From Micromonospora haikouensis (GTDB lineage: Bacteria; Actinomycetota; Actinomycetes; Mycobacteriales; Micromonosporaceae), in contig NZ_FMCW01000012.1 in assembly GCF_900091595.1 (NCBI RefSeq), forward strand, positions 124,001 through 188,000: a stretch of DNA of 64,000 nt. The letters are read 5' to 3'. A program made the translations under genes and the position numbers. Below, one piece after another: positions 42,096 to 51,546 of this stretch. The notes under the pieces were generated by a model. That model ran no database searches, was not told the origin of the DNA, and saw only the letters and a list, made by a program, of their open reading frames with translations. Within the stretch, counting starts at the first letter, position 1, and every line of letters begins with the position of its first letter.

Positions 42096-42608
42096 ATGAG
42101 CGCCGCCGATCCGCCCCGCCGCAACGAGGAGGCGGTCCACCACTTCGTCGAGCGGATGGCCATGGCCTTCGCGGAGGTCGGCTTCCCCCGGATGGCGGCC
42201 CGGGTGCTGTTCACGGTCATGAGCGCGGACGACCCGCTGACCGCCGCCGAGATCGGCGAGCGGCTCGACGTCAGCGCGGCGGCCGTCTCCGGCGCGGTCC
42301 GCTACCTGACCCAGTTCGGCATGCTGGTCCGCGAGCCGGTGAAGGGCTCCCGCCGCGACCGGTACCGGCTGCCCGACAACCCCTGGTACGAGGGGACCAT
42401 CACCAAGACCGGGATCTACAAGAACCTCATCGACCTCGCCGACGGCGGGGTCGACGCCCTGAACGGACGCGGCACCGTGGCCGGCGAGCGGGTCTCCGAG
42501 ATGCGCGACTTCTTCGTCTTCGTCCAGGAGGAGATCGACTCGCTGGGCGAGCGCTGGCGGGCCCGGCGCGCCGCCACCGGGCACGGCAGGCACCCGGCCG
42601 ACCGGTGA
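42096..42608 (+). CDS. GbsR/MarR-family transcriptional regulator
   Basis: A 170-residue winged-helix protein of the GbsR-like branch. The opening HHFVERMAMAFAEVGFPRMA is followed by the HTH LTAAEIGERLDVSAAAVSGA and VRYLTQFGMLVREP, then a wing with GSRRDRYRLPDN. The C-terminal helix is for dimerisation. ATG at 42096 with GAGGAGA. Divergence from the two-gene ABC exporter suggests it represses that pump until a substrate appears. An imperfect hairpin (GCCGACC at 42619, GGTCGGC at 42637) follows the gene. Confidence 0.88.
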   Translation: MSAADPPRRNEEAVHHFVERMAMAFAEVGFPRMAARVLFTVMSADDPLTAAEIGERLDVSAAAVSGAVRYLTQFGMLVREPVKGSRRDRYRLPDNPWYEGTITKTGIYKNLIDLADGGVDALNGRGTVAGERVSEMRDFFVFVQEEIDSLGERWRARRAATGHGRHPADR

Positions 42609-42663
42609 CCCGCCCCGTGCCGACCACCGCCCTGCCGGTCGGCCCGCCCCGCCGCCGCGCGGC

Positions 42664-43218
42664 CTAGAGGCTGTTGCCCCAGCGGGCCTGTTCGAGGAGT
42701 TCCACGGCACGGGCGCGGCCGTCCGGGGTGTCGCCGCGCAGCAGCGTCGTGGCCTCGTCGACCGCGTCGGTGAGCGCCCGCCACTGCGTCTCGCGCTCGC
42801 GGACCAGGTCGGACTGCGCGGCCAACTGCCGGGTCTTCACCCACAGCTCGACGAAGACCGACACCTTGGCCCGCAGCACCCACGGGTCGAACGGCTTGGT
42901 CAGGTAGTCCACCGCGCCGACCGCATACCCGCGCAGGGCCAGCTGGGCGTCCTTGTCGGCGGCGGTGAGGAAGATGATCGGCACGTGCCGGGTGCGTTCC
43001 CGCCGCTTGATGTGGCTGGCCGTCTCGAAGCCGTCCATGTCGGGCATCTGCGCGTCCAGCAGGATGACCGCGAAGTCGTCCACCAGCAGCTGCTTGAGCG
43101 CCGCCTCGCCGCTCTCCACCGCCACCGACTGCACCGGCAGCCCCTGGAGGATCGCCTCCAGGGCCATCAGATTCTCCCGCCGGTCGTCGACCAGCAGCGC
43201 CTTGGCCGTCTGAATCAC
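42664..43218 (-). CDS. Response regulator with single receiver domain
   Basis: A 184-residue protein. The receiver domain occupies residues about 7-125: acidic pocket LLVDDRREN, phospho-acceptor Asp in [15 protein letters not shown], Thr in IIFLTA and Lys in [10 protein letters not shown] 60-residue helical tail follows with no output domain. The GTG at 43218 overlaps the stop of the hybrid kinase in GTGA, so it is the co-translated partner of that kinase and may act as a phospho-relay or adaptor. Confidence 0.92.
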   Translation of the reverse strand: MIQTAKALLVDDRRENLMALEAILQGLPVQSVAVESGEAALKQLLVDDFAVILLDAQMPDMDGFETASHIKRRERTRHVPIIFLTAADKDAQLALRGYAVGAVDYLTKPFDPWVLRAKVSVFVELWVKTRQLAAQSDLVRERETQWRALTDAVDEATTLLRGDTPDGRARAVELLEQARWGNSL

Positions 43219-46200
43219 GAACTCTCCTCGCCTCGGCTGCCGCTCACCCAGGACGACATCAGCTCGATCAGCTCGTCCAGGTCGACCGGTTTGGTGATGT
43301 AGTCGCTGCCTCCCGCCGCGAGCGCGGACTCGCGGTCCCCCGGCATGGCCTTCGCGGTCAGGAAGACGATCGGGAGGTCGGCGAAGTGGTGGTTGCGGCG
43401 GATCTGCCGGGTCGTCTCGTAGCCGTCCTGGTCGGGCATCATCGCGTCCATCAGCACGATGTCCACCTCCGGATGCTCGGCCAGCAGGCGGACCCCGTCC
43501 GCCCCGTTGTCCGAGTACAACACGGTCATACCGTGCAACTCCAATGCGCTGGTCAGAGCGAAGACATTTCGCACATCGTCGTCGATGATCAGCACGGTCA
43601 CGCCCTCCAGCCGGCGGGTCCCCGGCGCCTCGGCCGGCTCCGGCAGCTCCAGCGGGGGCATGAGCAGCGACGACGGCAGGCCCGCCCGGGCCGGCGAGGG
43701 CGGCGCGGGCGCGACCACCGCGTCCGGCGCCAGCACCTCCGGTACGTAGAGGGTGAACGTCGAACCCTCCCCGGGCGCCGAGCTGACCGTGATCGACCCG
43801 CCGAGCAGACGGGCCAGGTCCCGGCTGATCGACAGGCCCAGCCCCGTCCCGCCGTACCGGCGGCTCGTCGTGCCATCCGCCTGCTGGAACGCCTCGAAGA
43901 TCAGCGACAGCTTGTCGTCCGAGATGCCGATGCCCGTGTCGATCACCGTGAAGGCGATCACCTGGCGGGCGTTGGTCAGCGCCGGGACGTCGAACACGAC
44001 GTTCTCGGGGGCCGGGGCGATGCGCAGCGTCACCGCGCCGTTGTCGGTGAACTTCACCGCGTTGGAGAGCAGGTTGCGCAGGATCTGCTGCAACCGCCCC
44101 GCGTCGGTGACCAGCGCCGGGGGCAGCTCCTTGGCCAGCCGCACCTGGAAGTCGAGGCCCTTCTCCTCCGCCTGCGGGGCGAACGCCTGCTCGACGTACC
44201 CCCGGATCTCGGTGAACTGGACCTCCGTCGGCTCGACGTCCATCCGGCCCGCCTCGATCTTCGACAGGTCGAGGATGTCGTCGATCAGGCGCAGCAGGTC
44301 CGAGCCGGAGCCGTGGATGGTGCGGGCGAACTCGATCTGCTTCGGGGTGAGGTTCTGCTCGGAGTTCTCCACCAGCAGCCGCGCGAGCAGCAGCAGCGAG
44401 TTCAGCGGCGTACGCAGCTCGTGGCTCATGTTGGCCAGGAACTCCGACTTGTACGCCGACGCCCGGGTGAGCTGCTGCGCCTTGTCCTCCAGGCCGAGCC
44501 GGGCCAGCTCGATCTCCCGGTTCTGGGTCTCGATGTTGGCCTTCTGCTCCGACAGGAGCTGGGCCTTGTCCTCCAGCTCGGCGTTGGTGCGCTGCAGCTC
44601 GGCCGACTGCTCCTGCAGCTCGTGGGCCAGCCGCTGCGACTGCGCCAGCAGCTCCTCGGTGCGCCGGTTGGCCTGGATGGTGTTGACGGCCACGCCGATG
44701 GTCAGCACCAGCCGCTCCAGGAACGTCAGGTGCAGGTCGGGGAAGGCCGCCACGCCGGCGAACTCGATCACGCCGAGCAGCTCGCCCTCGAACAGGACGG
44801 GGAGCACGACCAGGTCGGCCGGCGGGGTGTTGGCGAGCCCGGAACGCAGGGTGAGCCGGCCGTCCGGCGAGGCGCTCACCCGGATCGTCCGGCGGGAGAG
44901 CGCGGCCTGCCCGACCAGTCCCTCGCCCGGCCCGAACGTGACGTCGTGCCCCCGCGCCACGTAGCCGTACGAGGCGGTCAGCCGCAGCCGCATGCTGCCG
45001 TCCGAGGTGTCCGCCAGGAAGAACGCGCCGAGCTGCGCGTCGACCAGCGGGGTCACCTCCATCATGATCATCCGGCAGACCTCGCCGAGGTCGCGCTGCC
45101 CCTGGAGCAGGCCGCCGATGCGGGCCAGGTTGGAGTCCAGCCAGCCCTGCTCGGCGTTCTTCTTCGTCGTCTCCCGGAGGGTGACGATCATCTGGTTGAT
45201 GTTGTCCTTCAGGTCGGCGACCTCGCCCTGCGCCTCGACCGCGATCCGCTGGGTCAGGTCGCCCCGGGTCACCGAGGTCGACACCTCGGCGATGGCCCGG
45301 AGCTGGGTGGTGAGCGTCGAGGCGAGCTGGTTGACGTTCTCCGTGAGGTCCCGCCAGGTGCCCGAGACGCCCTTCACCTGGGCCTGTGCGCCCAGCTTGC
45401 CCTCGATGCCGACCTCGCGGCCCACCCGGGTCACCTCGTCGGCGAACGACCGGAGCTGGTCCACCATCGTGTTGACGGTGTTCTTCAGCTCCAGGATCTC
45501 GCCCTGCGCGTCCACCGTGATCTTCTGCGACAGGTCACCCTTCGCCACCGCCGTGGTCACCGAGGCGATGTTGCGCACCTGCGACGTCAGGTTCGACCCC
45601 ATCGAGTTCACGTTGTCCGTGAGGTCACGCCACGTGCCGGAGACGCCCTTGACCTGGGCCTGACCGCCCAGCTTGCCCTCGGTGCCCACCTCCCGCGCCA
45701 CCCGCGTCACCTCGTCGGCGAACGAACTGAGCTGGTCCACCATCGTGTTCACCGTCGACTTCAGCTCAAGGATCTCGCCCCGGGCATCCACCGTGATCTT
45801 CTGCGACAGGTCACCCTTCGCCACCGCCGTGGAGACCTGGGCGATGTTGCGCACCTGGGCGGTGAGGTTCGACGCCATCGAGTTCACGTTGTCGGTCAGG
45901 TCCCGCCACGTGCCGGCGACGCCGCGCACCTGGGCCTGACCGCCCAGCTTGCCCTCGGTGCCCACCTCCCGCGCCACCCGCGTCACCTCGTCGGCGAACG
46001 AACTGAGCTGGTCCACCATCGTGTTCACCGTCGACTTCAGCTCCAGGATCTCGCCCCGGGCATCCACCGTGATCTTCTGCGACAGGTCACCCTTCGCCAC
46101 CGCCGTGGTCACCGAGGCGATGTTGCGCACCTGCGACGTCAGGTTCGACGCCATCGAGTTCACGTTGTCGGTCAGGTCCCGCCACGTGCCCAGCACGCCC

Positions 46201-47582
46201 TTGACCTGGGCCTGGCCGCCCAGCTTGCCCTCGGTGCCCACCTCCCGCGCCACCCGTGTCACCTCGTCGGCGAACGAGCTGAGCTGGTCCACCATCGTGT
46301 TGACGGTGTTCTTCAGCTCCAGGATCTCGCCCTGCGCGTCCACCGTGATCTTCTGCGACAGGTCGCCCTTCGCGACGGCCGTCGAGACCTGCGAGATGTT
46401 GCGGACCTGGCTGGTCAGGTTGCCGGCGAGCTGGTTGACGTTCTCGGTGAGGTCGCGCCAGGTGCCGGAGACCCCGCGCACCTGCGCCTGACCGCCCAGC
46501 TTCCCCTCGCTGCCCACCTCCCGCGCCACCCGCGTCACCTCGTCGGCGAACGAACTGAGCTGGTCCACCATCGTGTTGACGGTGTCCTTCAGCTCCAGGA
46601 TCTCGCCCTGCGCGGCGACGGTGATCTTCTGCGACAGGTCGCCCCGGGCGACGGCCGTCGAGACCTGGGCGATGTTGCGCACCTGCGCCGTCAGGTTCGA
46701 CGCCATCGAGTTGACGCTGTCGGTGAGGTCCTTCCAGGTGCCGGCGACGTTCGGCACGTCGGCCTGGCCGCCCAGCTTGCCCTCCGTGCCCACCTCGCGC
46801 GCCACCCGGGTCACCTGCTCGGCGAAGAGGCGCAGCGTGTCGGTGAGCGAGTTCATCGTGTCGGCCAGCTCGGCGACCTCGCCGCGCGCCCCGACCGTGA
46901 TCTTCTGCGACAGGTCGCCCCGGGCCACCGCCGTCGCCACCTGGGAGATCGACCGCACCTGGCCGGTCAGGTTCGACGCCATGGTGTTCACCGAGTCGGT
47001 GAGGTCCTTCCAGGTGCCGGCCACCCCGCGCACGTCGGCCTGGCCGCCGAGCTTGCCCTCGGTGCCCACCTCCCGGGCCACCCGGGTCACCTCGTTGGAG
47101 AACGACGAGAGCTGGTCGACCATCGTGTTGACCGTGCGGCCGATCCGCAGGTACTCGCCGCGCAGGGGGCGGCCGTCGATCTCCAGCGCCATGTGCTGCG
47201 AGAGGTCGCCGTCGGCCACCGCCACGATCACCCGGGCGATCTCGGTGGTCGGCCGGCCCAGGCCGTCGATCAGCGAGTTGACGGCCCGCTGGTCCTCCGC
47301 CCAGGAACCCTCCAGCCCCTCCTCCTCCAGGCGCTCGTTGAGCCGGCCGTCCCGACCGACGACCCGGCTGATCCGCAGCAGGTCGCGGTGCTGCCGCTCC
47401 TGGAGGGCCACCACCTCGTTGAAGGCGTCCGCCACCTCGCCGGCCGCGCCCGCCCGGGGCCGCAGCCGCACCTTCAGGTCACCCCCACGCACGCGCCGCA
47501 GCGCCTCCGCCAGCTCGCCGAGCAGAGCGGCCTGGTCCGGCGCGGACGGGTCCGCGGCTACCGGGTGTTTCGCCGTGGTCAT
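43215..47582 (-). CDS. Poly-HAMP hybrid histidine kinase (Nik1-like architecture)
   Basis: A 1455-residue soluble hybrid kinase with no membrane segment. An N-terminal HAMP ([12 protein letters not shown]) is followed by about eight tandem units, most exactly 92 residues long. Each unit carries GDLSQKITV, then EILELK(N/S)[11 protein letters not shown], then GTWRDLT(D/E)NVN. A GAF domain (about 830-975), a coiled coil (980-1045), HisKA with phospho-His in [12 protein letters not shown] (about 1052), HATPase ([16 protein letters not shown]) and a C-terminal receiver (Asp in [12 protein letters not shown], about 1375) complete it. The layout parallels fungal group III (Nik1) osmosensor kinases. 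ATG at 47582. The 3' end is coupled to a response regulator. Confidence 0.95.
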   Translation of the reverse strand: MTTAKHPVAADPSAPDQAALLGELAEALRRVRGGDLKVRLRPRAGAAGEVADAFNEVVALQERQHRDLLRISRVVGRDGRLNERLEEEGLEGSWAEDQRAVNSLIDGLGRPTTEIARVIVAVADGDLSQHMALEIDGRPLRGEYLRIGRTVNTMVDQLSSFSNEVTRVAREVGTEGKLGGQADVRGVAGTWKDLTDSVNTMASNLTGQVRSISQVATAVARGDLSQKITVGARGEVAELADTMNSLTDTLRLFAEQVTRVAREVGTEGKLGGQADVPNVAGTWKDLTDSVNSMASNLTAQVRNIAQVSTAVARGDLSQKITVAAQGEILELKDTVNTMVDQLSSFADEVTRVAREVGSEGKLGGQAQVRGVSGTWRDLTENVNQLAGNLTSQVRNISQVSTAVAKGDLSQKITVDAQGEILELKNTVNTMVDQLSSFADEVTRVAREVGTEGKLGGQAQVKGVLGTWRDLTDNVNSMASNLTSQVRNIASVTTAVAKGDLSQKITVDARGEILELKSTVNTMVDQLSSFADEVTRVAREVGTEGKLGGQAQVRGVAGTWRDLTDNVNSMASNLTAQVRNIAQVSTAVAKGDLSQKITVDARGEILELKSTVNTMVDQLSSFADEVTRVAREVGTEGKLGGQAQVKGVSGTWRDLTDNVNSMGSNLTSQVRNIASVTTAVAKGDLSQKITVDAQGEILELKNTVNTMVDQLRSFADEVTRVGREVGIEGKLGAQAQVKGVSGTWRDLTENVNQLASTLTTQLRAIAEVSTSVTRGDLTQRIAVEAQGEVADLKDNINQMIVTLRETTKKNAEQGWLDSNLARIGGLLQGQRDLGEVCRMIMMEVTPLVDAQLGAFFLADTSDGSMRLRLTASYGYVARGHDVTFGPGEGLVGQAALSRRTIRVSASPDGRLTLRSGLANTPPADLVVLPVLFEGELLGVIEFAGVAAFPDLHLTFLERLVLTIGVAVNTIQANRRTEELLAQSQRLAHELQEQSAELQRTNAELEDKAQLLSEQKANIETQNREIELARLGLEDKAQQLTRASAYKSEFLANMSHELRTPLNSLLLLARLLVENSEQNLTPKQIEFARTIHGSGSDLLRLIDDILDLSKIEAGRMDVEPTEVQFTEIRGYVEQAFAPQAEEKGLDFQVRLAKELPPALVTDAGRLQQILRNLLSNAVKFTDNGAVTLRIAPAPENVVFDVPALTNARQVIAFTVIDTGIGISDDKLSLIFEAFQQADGTTSRRYGGTGLGLSISRDLARLLGGSITVSSAPGEGSTFTLYVPEVLAPDAVVAPAPPSPARAGLPSSLLMPPLELPEPAEAPGTRRLEGVTVLIIDDDVRNVFALTSALELHGMTVLYSDNGADGVRLLAEHPEVDIVLMDAMMPDQDGYETTRQIRRNHHFADLPIVFLTAKAMPGDRESALAAGGSDYITKPVDLDELIELMSSWVSGSRGEESS

Positions 47583-47795
47583 CGCATTCCTCGCTGAGTT
47601 CCGGGGGCCGCCGGCGCCCGTCGAACGCACCGGCCGTTCCCTCATTGTGCCCGGCTGGGCTCCGGGGACGCGCCGCCCGCCGGCCCGCCACGCCCGGCGA
47701 CACCGCCGTCGACGCCGACGCCGGCCCGCGCGGCGCGGCGGGCCGACCGCCGGATCAGCTTGGCGCGGGGCCCGGCGGCGGTGGAGGATACGAAG

Positions 47796-49877
47796 GTGTC
47801 AGCGGAGGCGGGGCCGGCGGCCTTCGACGGTCCGGACGAGCGCGTCCGGCGGGTCCGGCTGCCCGCCGACCGGCGCACACCTGCCGCCGCCCGCGCCCTG
47901 GTCCGGTCCGTGCTCGCCGCCGCGCGCCTCGACGACCTGCTCAACGAGGCCCTGCTGCTCACCACCGAGCTGACCACCAACGCCGTCGAGCACGCCCGCA
48001 CCGAACTGGACATCGAGGTCGTCGGCGACGACGTCGGCCTCACCGTGACGGTCTCCGACTTCGCCGCCGGATCCGTCGACGAGCTGACCGTCGGCGTACG
48101 CAACGACACCTCGGAGATCAACGAGGTGTCCGAGCGGGGCCGGGGGCTGCTGCTGGTGGACCATTTCGCCAGTCGATGGGGCACGACCTACCTGCCCACC
48201 GGCAAGGGGGTGTGGTTCCGGCTGGACCGCTCCGGCGCCGCCGACGGGCAGCCGGTCGCCGCCGGCCCCCAGGCCGGTGCCGCCGGGGGCACGCCGACGT
48301 CGACCGCCGGAGGGGAGCACGCGGGGCCCAGCGCCGGGGCGATGAGCGAGCTGATGCAGACCGCCCCCGACCAGTACGCCGACGACCCGCTGCCGGACTT
48401 CGCCACCGACCTGCTCACCCGGCTCGCCGAGATGGTCGGCGCGGCCGGTGGCCTCGTCCGGCTCGACCGGGGCGACGGGCTGGGCCGGCAGGTGCTGGCC
48501 CGCTACGGTCGCACTCCCCGCGCCGGCAACGAGCTGCTGCGGGTGCCGCTGGCGGTGCACCGGCCGTACACCGGGGAGCTGGAGCTGGACGCGGCCCCCT
48601 CGACGTACGCGCGGCCGCTCGCGGTGCTGACCGCCGAACGGCTCTCGCTGCACCTGGAGAACGACCGGCTGCGCCGGGCCGACGTACGCCGGCAGGCCTG
48701 GCTGACGTTCCTGGCCGAGGCGGGCGAGCTGCTCGCCCAGTCCCTCGACGTCGAGCTGACGATGGTGCTGATCCCGCAGCTCGTCGTGCCCCGCCTCGGC
48801 CAGTGGTGCGCGGTGCACACGGCCGACGAGTGGGGGCGGCTGCGACTCGCGGCCGCCACCCACGCCGACGAGTCGGTGCTGCCGCAGCTGCACAAGGTGC
48901 TCCGCGAGACGGGGACGGACTCGGTGCAGTCCCGGCTGCGCGAGGCGTCCCGGATCGGGTCGCAGGTGCCGCTGGGCGGGCCGATGGAGGGCTTCGCCGT
49001 CCCGCTGGTGGCGCGCGGGCAGCGGCTGGGCACCCTCGCGGTGGGCCGCCACCAGCGGCACCGGCACGACCCCGACGAGGTGGCCGTGCTGGAGGACGTG
49101 GCCCGGCGGGCGGCCCTGGCCATCGAGAACGCCCGCATCCACGCCGAGCGGCGGCGGGTGGCGCAGACGCTCCAGCGGTCGCTGCTGCCGCCGGTCCTGC
49201 CGGTCGTCGACGGCATCGGCTTCGCCGCCGAGTACGTGCCGACCGGCGACGACGCCGAGGTGGGTGGCGACTTCTACGACGTGCTCCCCCTGCCCGACGG
49301 GCGCTGGCTCGTGGTGGTCGGCGACGTGTCCGGCAAGGGGGTCGAGGCGGCGGCCGTCACCGGGCTGGTCCGCGACGTCATCCGGGTGCTGGTCAGCGAC
49401 GGCAAGCCGCTGCCGGAGGCGCTGGGCCGGCTCAACAACACGCTGGTCGAGCGGGGCGGCGGGCGCTACTGCACGCTGGCGCTGGCGGCCGTCGGGCCGG
49501 GCGAGGGCGACCAGCTCGACGTGTCCCTGCACCTGGCCGGCCACGACCGCCCGGTGCTGCTGCGCGCCGGCGACGGGGCCGCGTTCGTCGGGGCCGGGGG
49601 CACCGCGCTCGGCCTGCTCGACGCGATCGTCTCCCCGGCCGCCGAGCTGACCCTGGCCCCCGGCGACTCGCTGATCTTCTACACGGACGGCGTGACCGAG
49701 CGCCGGCGCGGCCGGGAGCTGTTCGGCACGGAGCGGCTGCGGGAGTCCGCCGCGCCGCTGGCCGGATACTCGGCCGACGTGGTGGCCGCCCGGCTGCGGT
49801 CGACGGCGATCGGGTTCTCGGCCGAGACGCCCCGCGACGACATCGCGATCCTCGTGCTGCGCAACGACCGCCGCTGA
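47796..49877 (+). CDS. SpoIIE-family phosphatase with N-terminal anti-sigma-type ATPase and GAF domains
   Basis: A 693-residue protein. Residues about 15-150 are an RsbW/HATPase_c_2 domain ([28 protein letters not shown]). A partly disordered linker and GAF domain (about 300-465) follow. The PP2C/SpoIIE phosphatase (about 470-693) has metal ligands in [28 protein letters not shown] and RDDIAILVL. It would dephosphorylate STAS proteins, with its own kinase-like domain perhaps opposing that. The GTG at 47796 follows GGAGG; an earlier TTG at 47760 lacks one. It is divergent from the poly-HAMP kinase, sharing a 213-bp promoter region. Confidence 0.92.
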   Translation: MSAEAGPAAFDGPDERVRRVRLPADRRTPAAARALVRSVLAAARLDDLLNEALLLTTELTTNAVEHARTELDIEVVGDDVGLTVTVSDFAAGSVDELTVGVRNDTSEINEVSERGRGLLLVDHFASRWGTTYLPTGKGVWFRLDRSGAADGQPVAAGPQAGAAGGTPTSTAGGEHAGPSAGAMSELMQTAPDQYADDPLPDFATDLLTRLAEMVGAAGGLVRLDRGDGLGRQVLARYGRTPRAGNELLRVPLAVHRPYTGELELDAAPSTYARPLAVLTAERLSLHLENDRLRRADVRRQAWLTFLAEAGELLAQSLDVELTMVLIPQLVVPRLGQWCAVHTADEWGRLRLAAATHADESVLPQLHKVLRETGTDSVQSRLREASRIGSQVPLGGPMEGFAVPLVARGQRLGTLAVGRHQRHRHDPDEVAVLEDVARRAALAIENARIHAERRRVAQTLQRSLLPPVLPVVDGIGFAAEYVPTGDDAEVGGDFYDVLPLPDGRWLVVVGDVSGKGVEAAAVTGLVRDVIRVLVSDGKPLPEALGRLNNTLVERGGGRYCTLALAAVGPGEGDQLDVSLHLAGHDRPVLLRAGDGAAFVGAGGTALGLLDAIVSPAAELTLAPGDSLIFYTDGVTERRRGRELFGTERLRESAAPLAGYSADVVAARLRSTAIGFSAETPRDDIAILVLRNDRR

Positions 49878-49884
49878 CACCCGG

Positions 49885-49906
49885 CCCGGCGCGGACCTGC
49901 GCCGGG
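49885..49906 (+). terminator. Hairpin after the SpoIIE phosphatase gene
   Basis: CCCGGCGC (49885-49892) and GCGCCGGG (49899-49906) form a perfect 8-bp stem with a 6-base loop, eight bases past the stop. Confidence 0.7.
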
Positions 49907-49921
49907 CGGGGCCGCGCCACA

Positions 49922-49976
49922 ATGTCGGCGACATGGAGGTATCCCGGCCTCCGGGATACCGCGATGTCGCCGACAT
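49922..49976. repeat. Long nested inverted repeat between convergent genes
   Basis: Outer arms ATGTCGGCGACAT (49922-49934) and ATGTCGCCGACAT (49964-49976) are perfect inverse complements. Inner arms GGTATCCCGG and CCGGGATACC pair as well, with small asymmetric loops between. The 55-bp structure lies between the convergent SpoIIE and FAD-oxidase genes and differs from families 1 and 2. A C-rich tract (repeats of CGCCCAGC and CCGCCCCCA) follows to 50045. It may be a terminator or a single local copy of a third dispersed repeat. Confidence 0.85.
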
Positions 49977-50077
49977 CGCGAGCCGCCCCACGCCCAGCGA
50001 GCCGCCCCCACGCCCAGCCGCCCCCGGCGACCCGCCCCCACGCGCGGCAGGCGGGGCGGCCCTGCGCGGGGTGGATG

Positions 50078-51436
50078 TCAGAGGCCGCCGGGGAGGCGCC
50101 CCGGGGCGAGCCGCTGGTGCGGGTCCAGGTATTCCTTCGCCGCCCGCAGCCGGGGCAGCGAGGCCAGCTCGCCCCACAGGTCGACGGCCTCCCGCACCGG
50201 AGGTGGCGCGGCGACCACCACGCACCGGCCCCGTCGGGCGAGCAGGACGGCGCGCACCCCGGCGACGATGGACGCCACCCGATCGACGGGCAGGGTGCCG
50301 GGCAGGGCGGCGTGCAGCACGCCCTGACCGGCCGAGCCGCGCACCGGCACCGGGCCGCCGGCCGCGTCGCGCAGCGCGTAGGCGGCGGCGTGCAGGTTGC
50401 CGACCGGCACCTCGATGCGCAGCGCGGTCTCGCCGGGGCCGAACGGATAGCGCCGCCACCACTGCGGTGCCGAGTGCTCGATCTTGGCCTCGTCGCCGAA
50501 CAGTCCGCGCAGGCCGTCGGCGCGTTCGGCGACGTCGGCGGGGTCGCCCTCCAGCAGCACGGTCAGGCTGCCCGCGCCGGCCGGGGTCACCGTGCGCCGG
50601 AACATGGAAGGGTGGCGGGCCCGGGCCAGGGCCTCCGGGGCGTCGGGGTGCAGCGGCGGGCGCGCCCGGTTGGCGCGGGCCGGCAGGTCCAGCTCCACGG
50701 CCGCCGCGTCGAGCCGGGCGGCGAGCACCTCCCGGACCAGGCCGTCGACCTCCAGCGGGCTCCACACCGGACGGGTGACCCAGGCCTGGCTGGCCGGCAC
50801 CGGCTGCACCCGCAGGGTGGCGGAGAGGAGCACGCCGAGGCCGCCCTGCGACCCGCACAGCAGCCGGGCCAGCTCCAGGCCGGGCGCGCCGCCGCCGGCA
50901 CTGATCAGCTCGCCGGCGGCGTCCAGGTAGCGCATGCCGACCAGTTGCTCGCAGGGGCCGCCGTGGCAGTGCCGCAGCGGGCCGGACTCGTCGGCGGCCA
51001 GCACCCCGCCGACGGTGGCCCCGGGCGAGGGCGCGTCGAGGGCCAGCCGCAGCCCCGCCCGTTCCAGGGTGGCCTGGGCGGCCCGCAGCGGGGTGCCCGC
51101 GCCGATCTCGACCACGCCGCCGTCGGCCGGCCGGTGGCAGATGCCGGCCAGCCGCCCGGTGTCGAGCATGATGTCGACGTGCGCGGGGGCGACCCCCCAG
51201 TCGATCTTCGTGCCGGCGCCCCGGGGCACCACCGTCAGGTCGTGGGCGGCGGCCAGCCGCAGCACCTCGGCAGCGGCCTGCGGGGCACCGGGCACGGCCA
51301 CCCACCGGGCCTGTGCGCCGGCGACCTCGTCGGCCGCCCCCGCGAACCGTGCGAAGGGCGGGCCGCAGATCTCCGCCAGCCGTCGGGTGATGTCCACTGC
51401 ACCGGACCGATCGATGGACCCCGCTGCTGTCGCCAT
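50078..51436 (-). CDS. FAD-binding oxidoreductase (GlcE/PCMH type)
   Basis: A 452-residue flavoprotein. The PCMH FAD-binding domain has VVPRGAGTKIDWG, the GICHRPADGGVVEIGAG segment and the FAD-pyrophosphate loop SPGATVGGVLAADESGPLR, then LLCGSQGGLGVLLSATL. The C-terminal region of about 200 residues is substrate-binding. It resembles the GlcE subunit of glycolate oxidase but lacks GlcD or GlcF neighbours, so the substrate (a 2-hydroxy acid or sugar acid) is open. ATG at 51436. It is divergent from prolyl oligopeptidase across 110 bp. Confidence 0.82.
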   Translation of the reverse strand: MATAAGSIDRSGAVDITRRLAEICGPPFARFAGAADEVAGAQARWVAVPGAPQAAAEVLRLAAAHDLTVVPRGAGTKIDWGVAPAHVDIMLDTGRLAGICHRPADGGVVEIGAGTPLRAAQATLERAGLRLALDAPSPGATVGGVLAADESGPLRHCHGGPCEQLVGMRYLDAAGELISAGGGAPGLELARLLCGSQGGLGVLLSATLRVQPVPASQAWVTRPVWSPLEVDGLVREVLAARLDAAAVELDLPARANRARPPLHPDAPEALARARHPSMFRRTVTPAGAGSLTVLLEGDPADVAERADGLRGLFGDEAKIEHSAPQWWRRYPFGPGETALRIEVPVGNLHAAAYALRDAAGGPVPVRGSAGQGVLHAALPGTLPVDRVASIVAGVRAVLLARRGRCVVVAAPPPVREAVDLWGELASLPRLRAAKEYLDPHQRLAPGRLPGGL

Positions 51437-51546
51437 GGCCGCAATCGTACATGTGTTCGAACAACCGGTCGCGCCGCCGGGCCGGCACCGGGCGTCGATC
51501 TCGCCGGGCGGGTGCCGGGGTCCCGACGGACGGTAACCTGACCGGC

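Noticed and set aside
44900..47200. 276-bp periodicity resembling a tandem duplication or satellite
   Set aside because: It is explained by the repeated HAMP units of one intact gene.
43386..47597. A 1403-codon open frame on the plus strand
   Set aside because: It is antisense to the poly-HAMP kinase and its translation is the His/Arg/Leu-rich pattern expected from reading high-GC coding DNA backwards; the minus-strand protein has clear domains.
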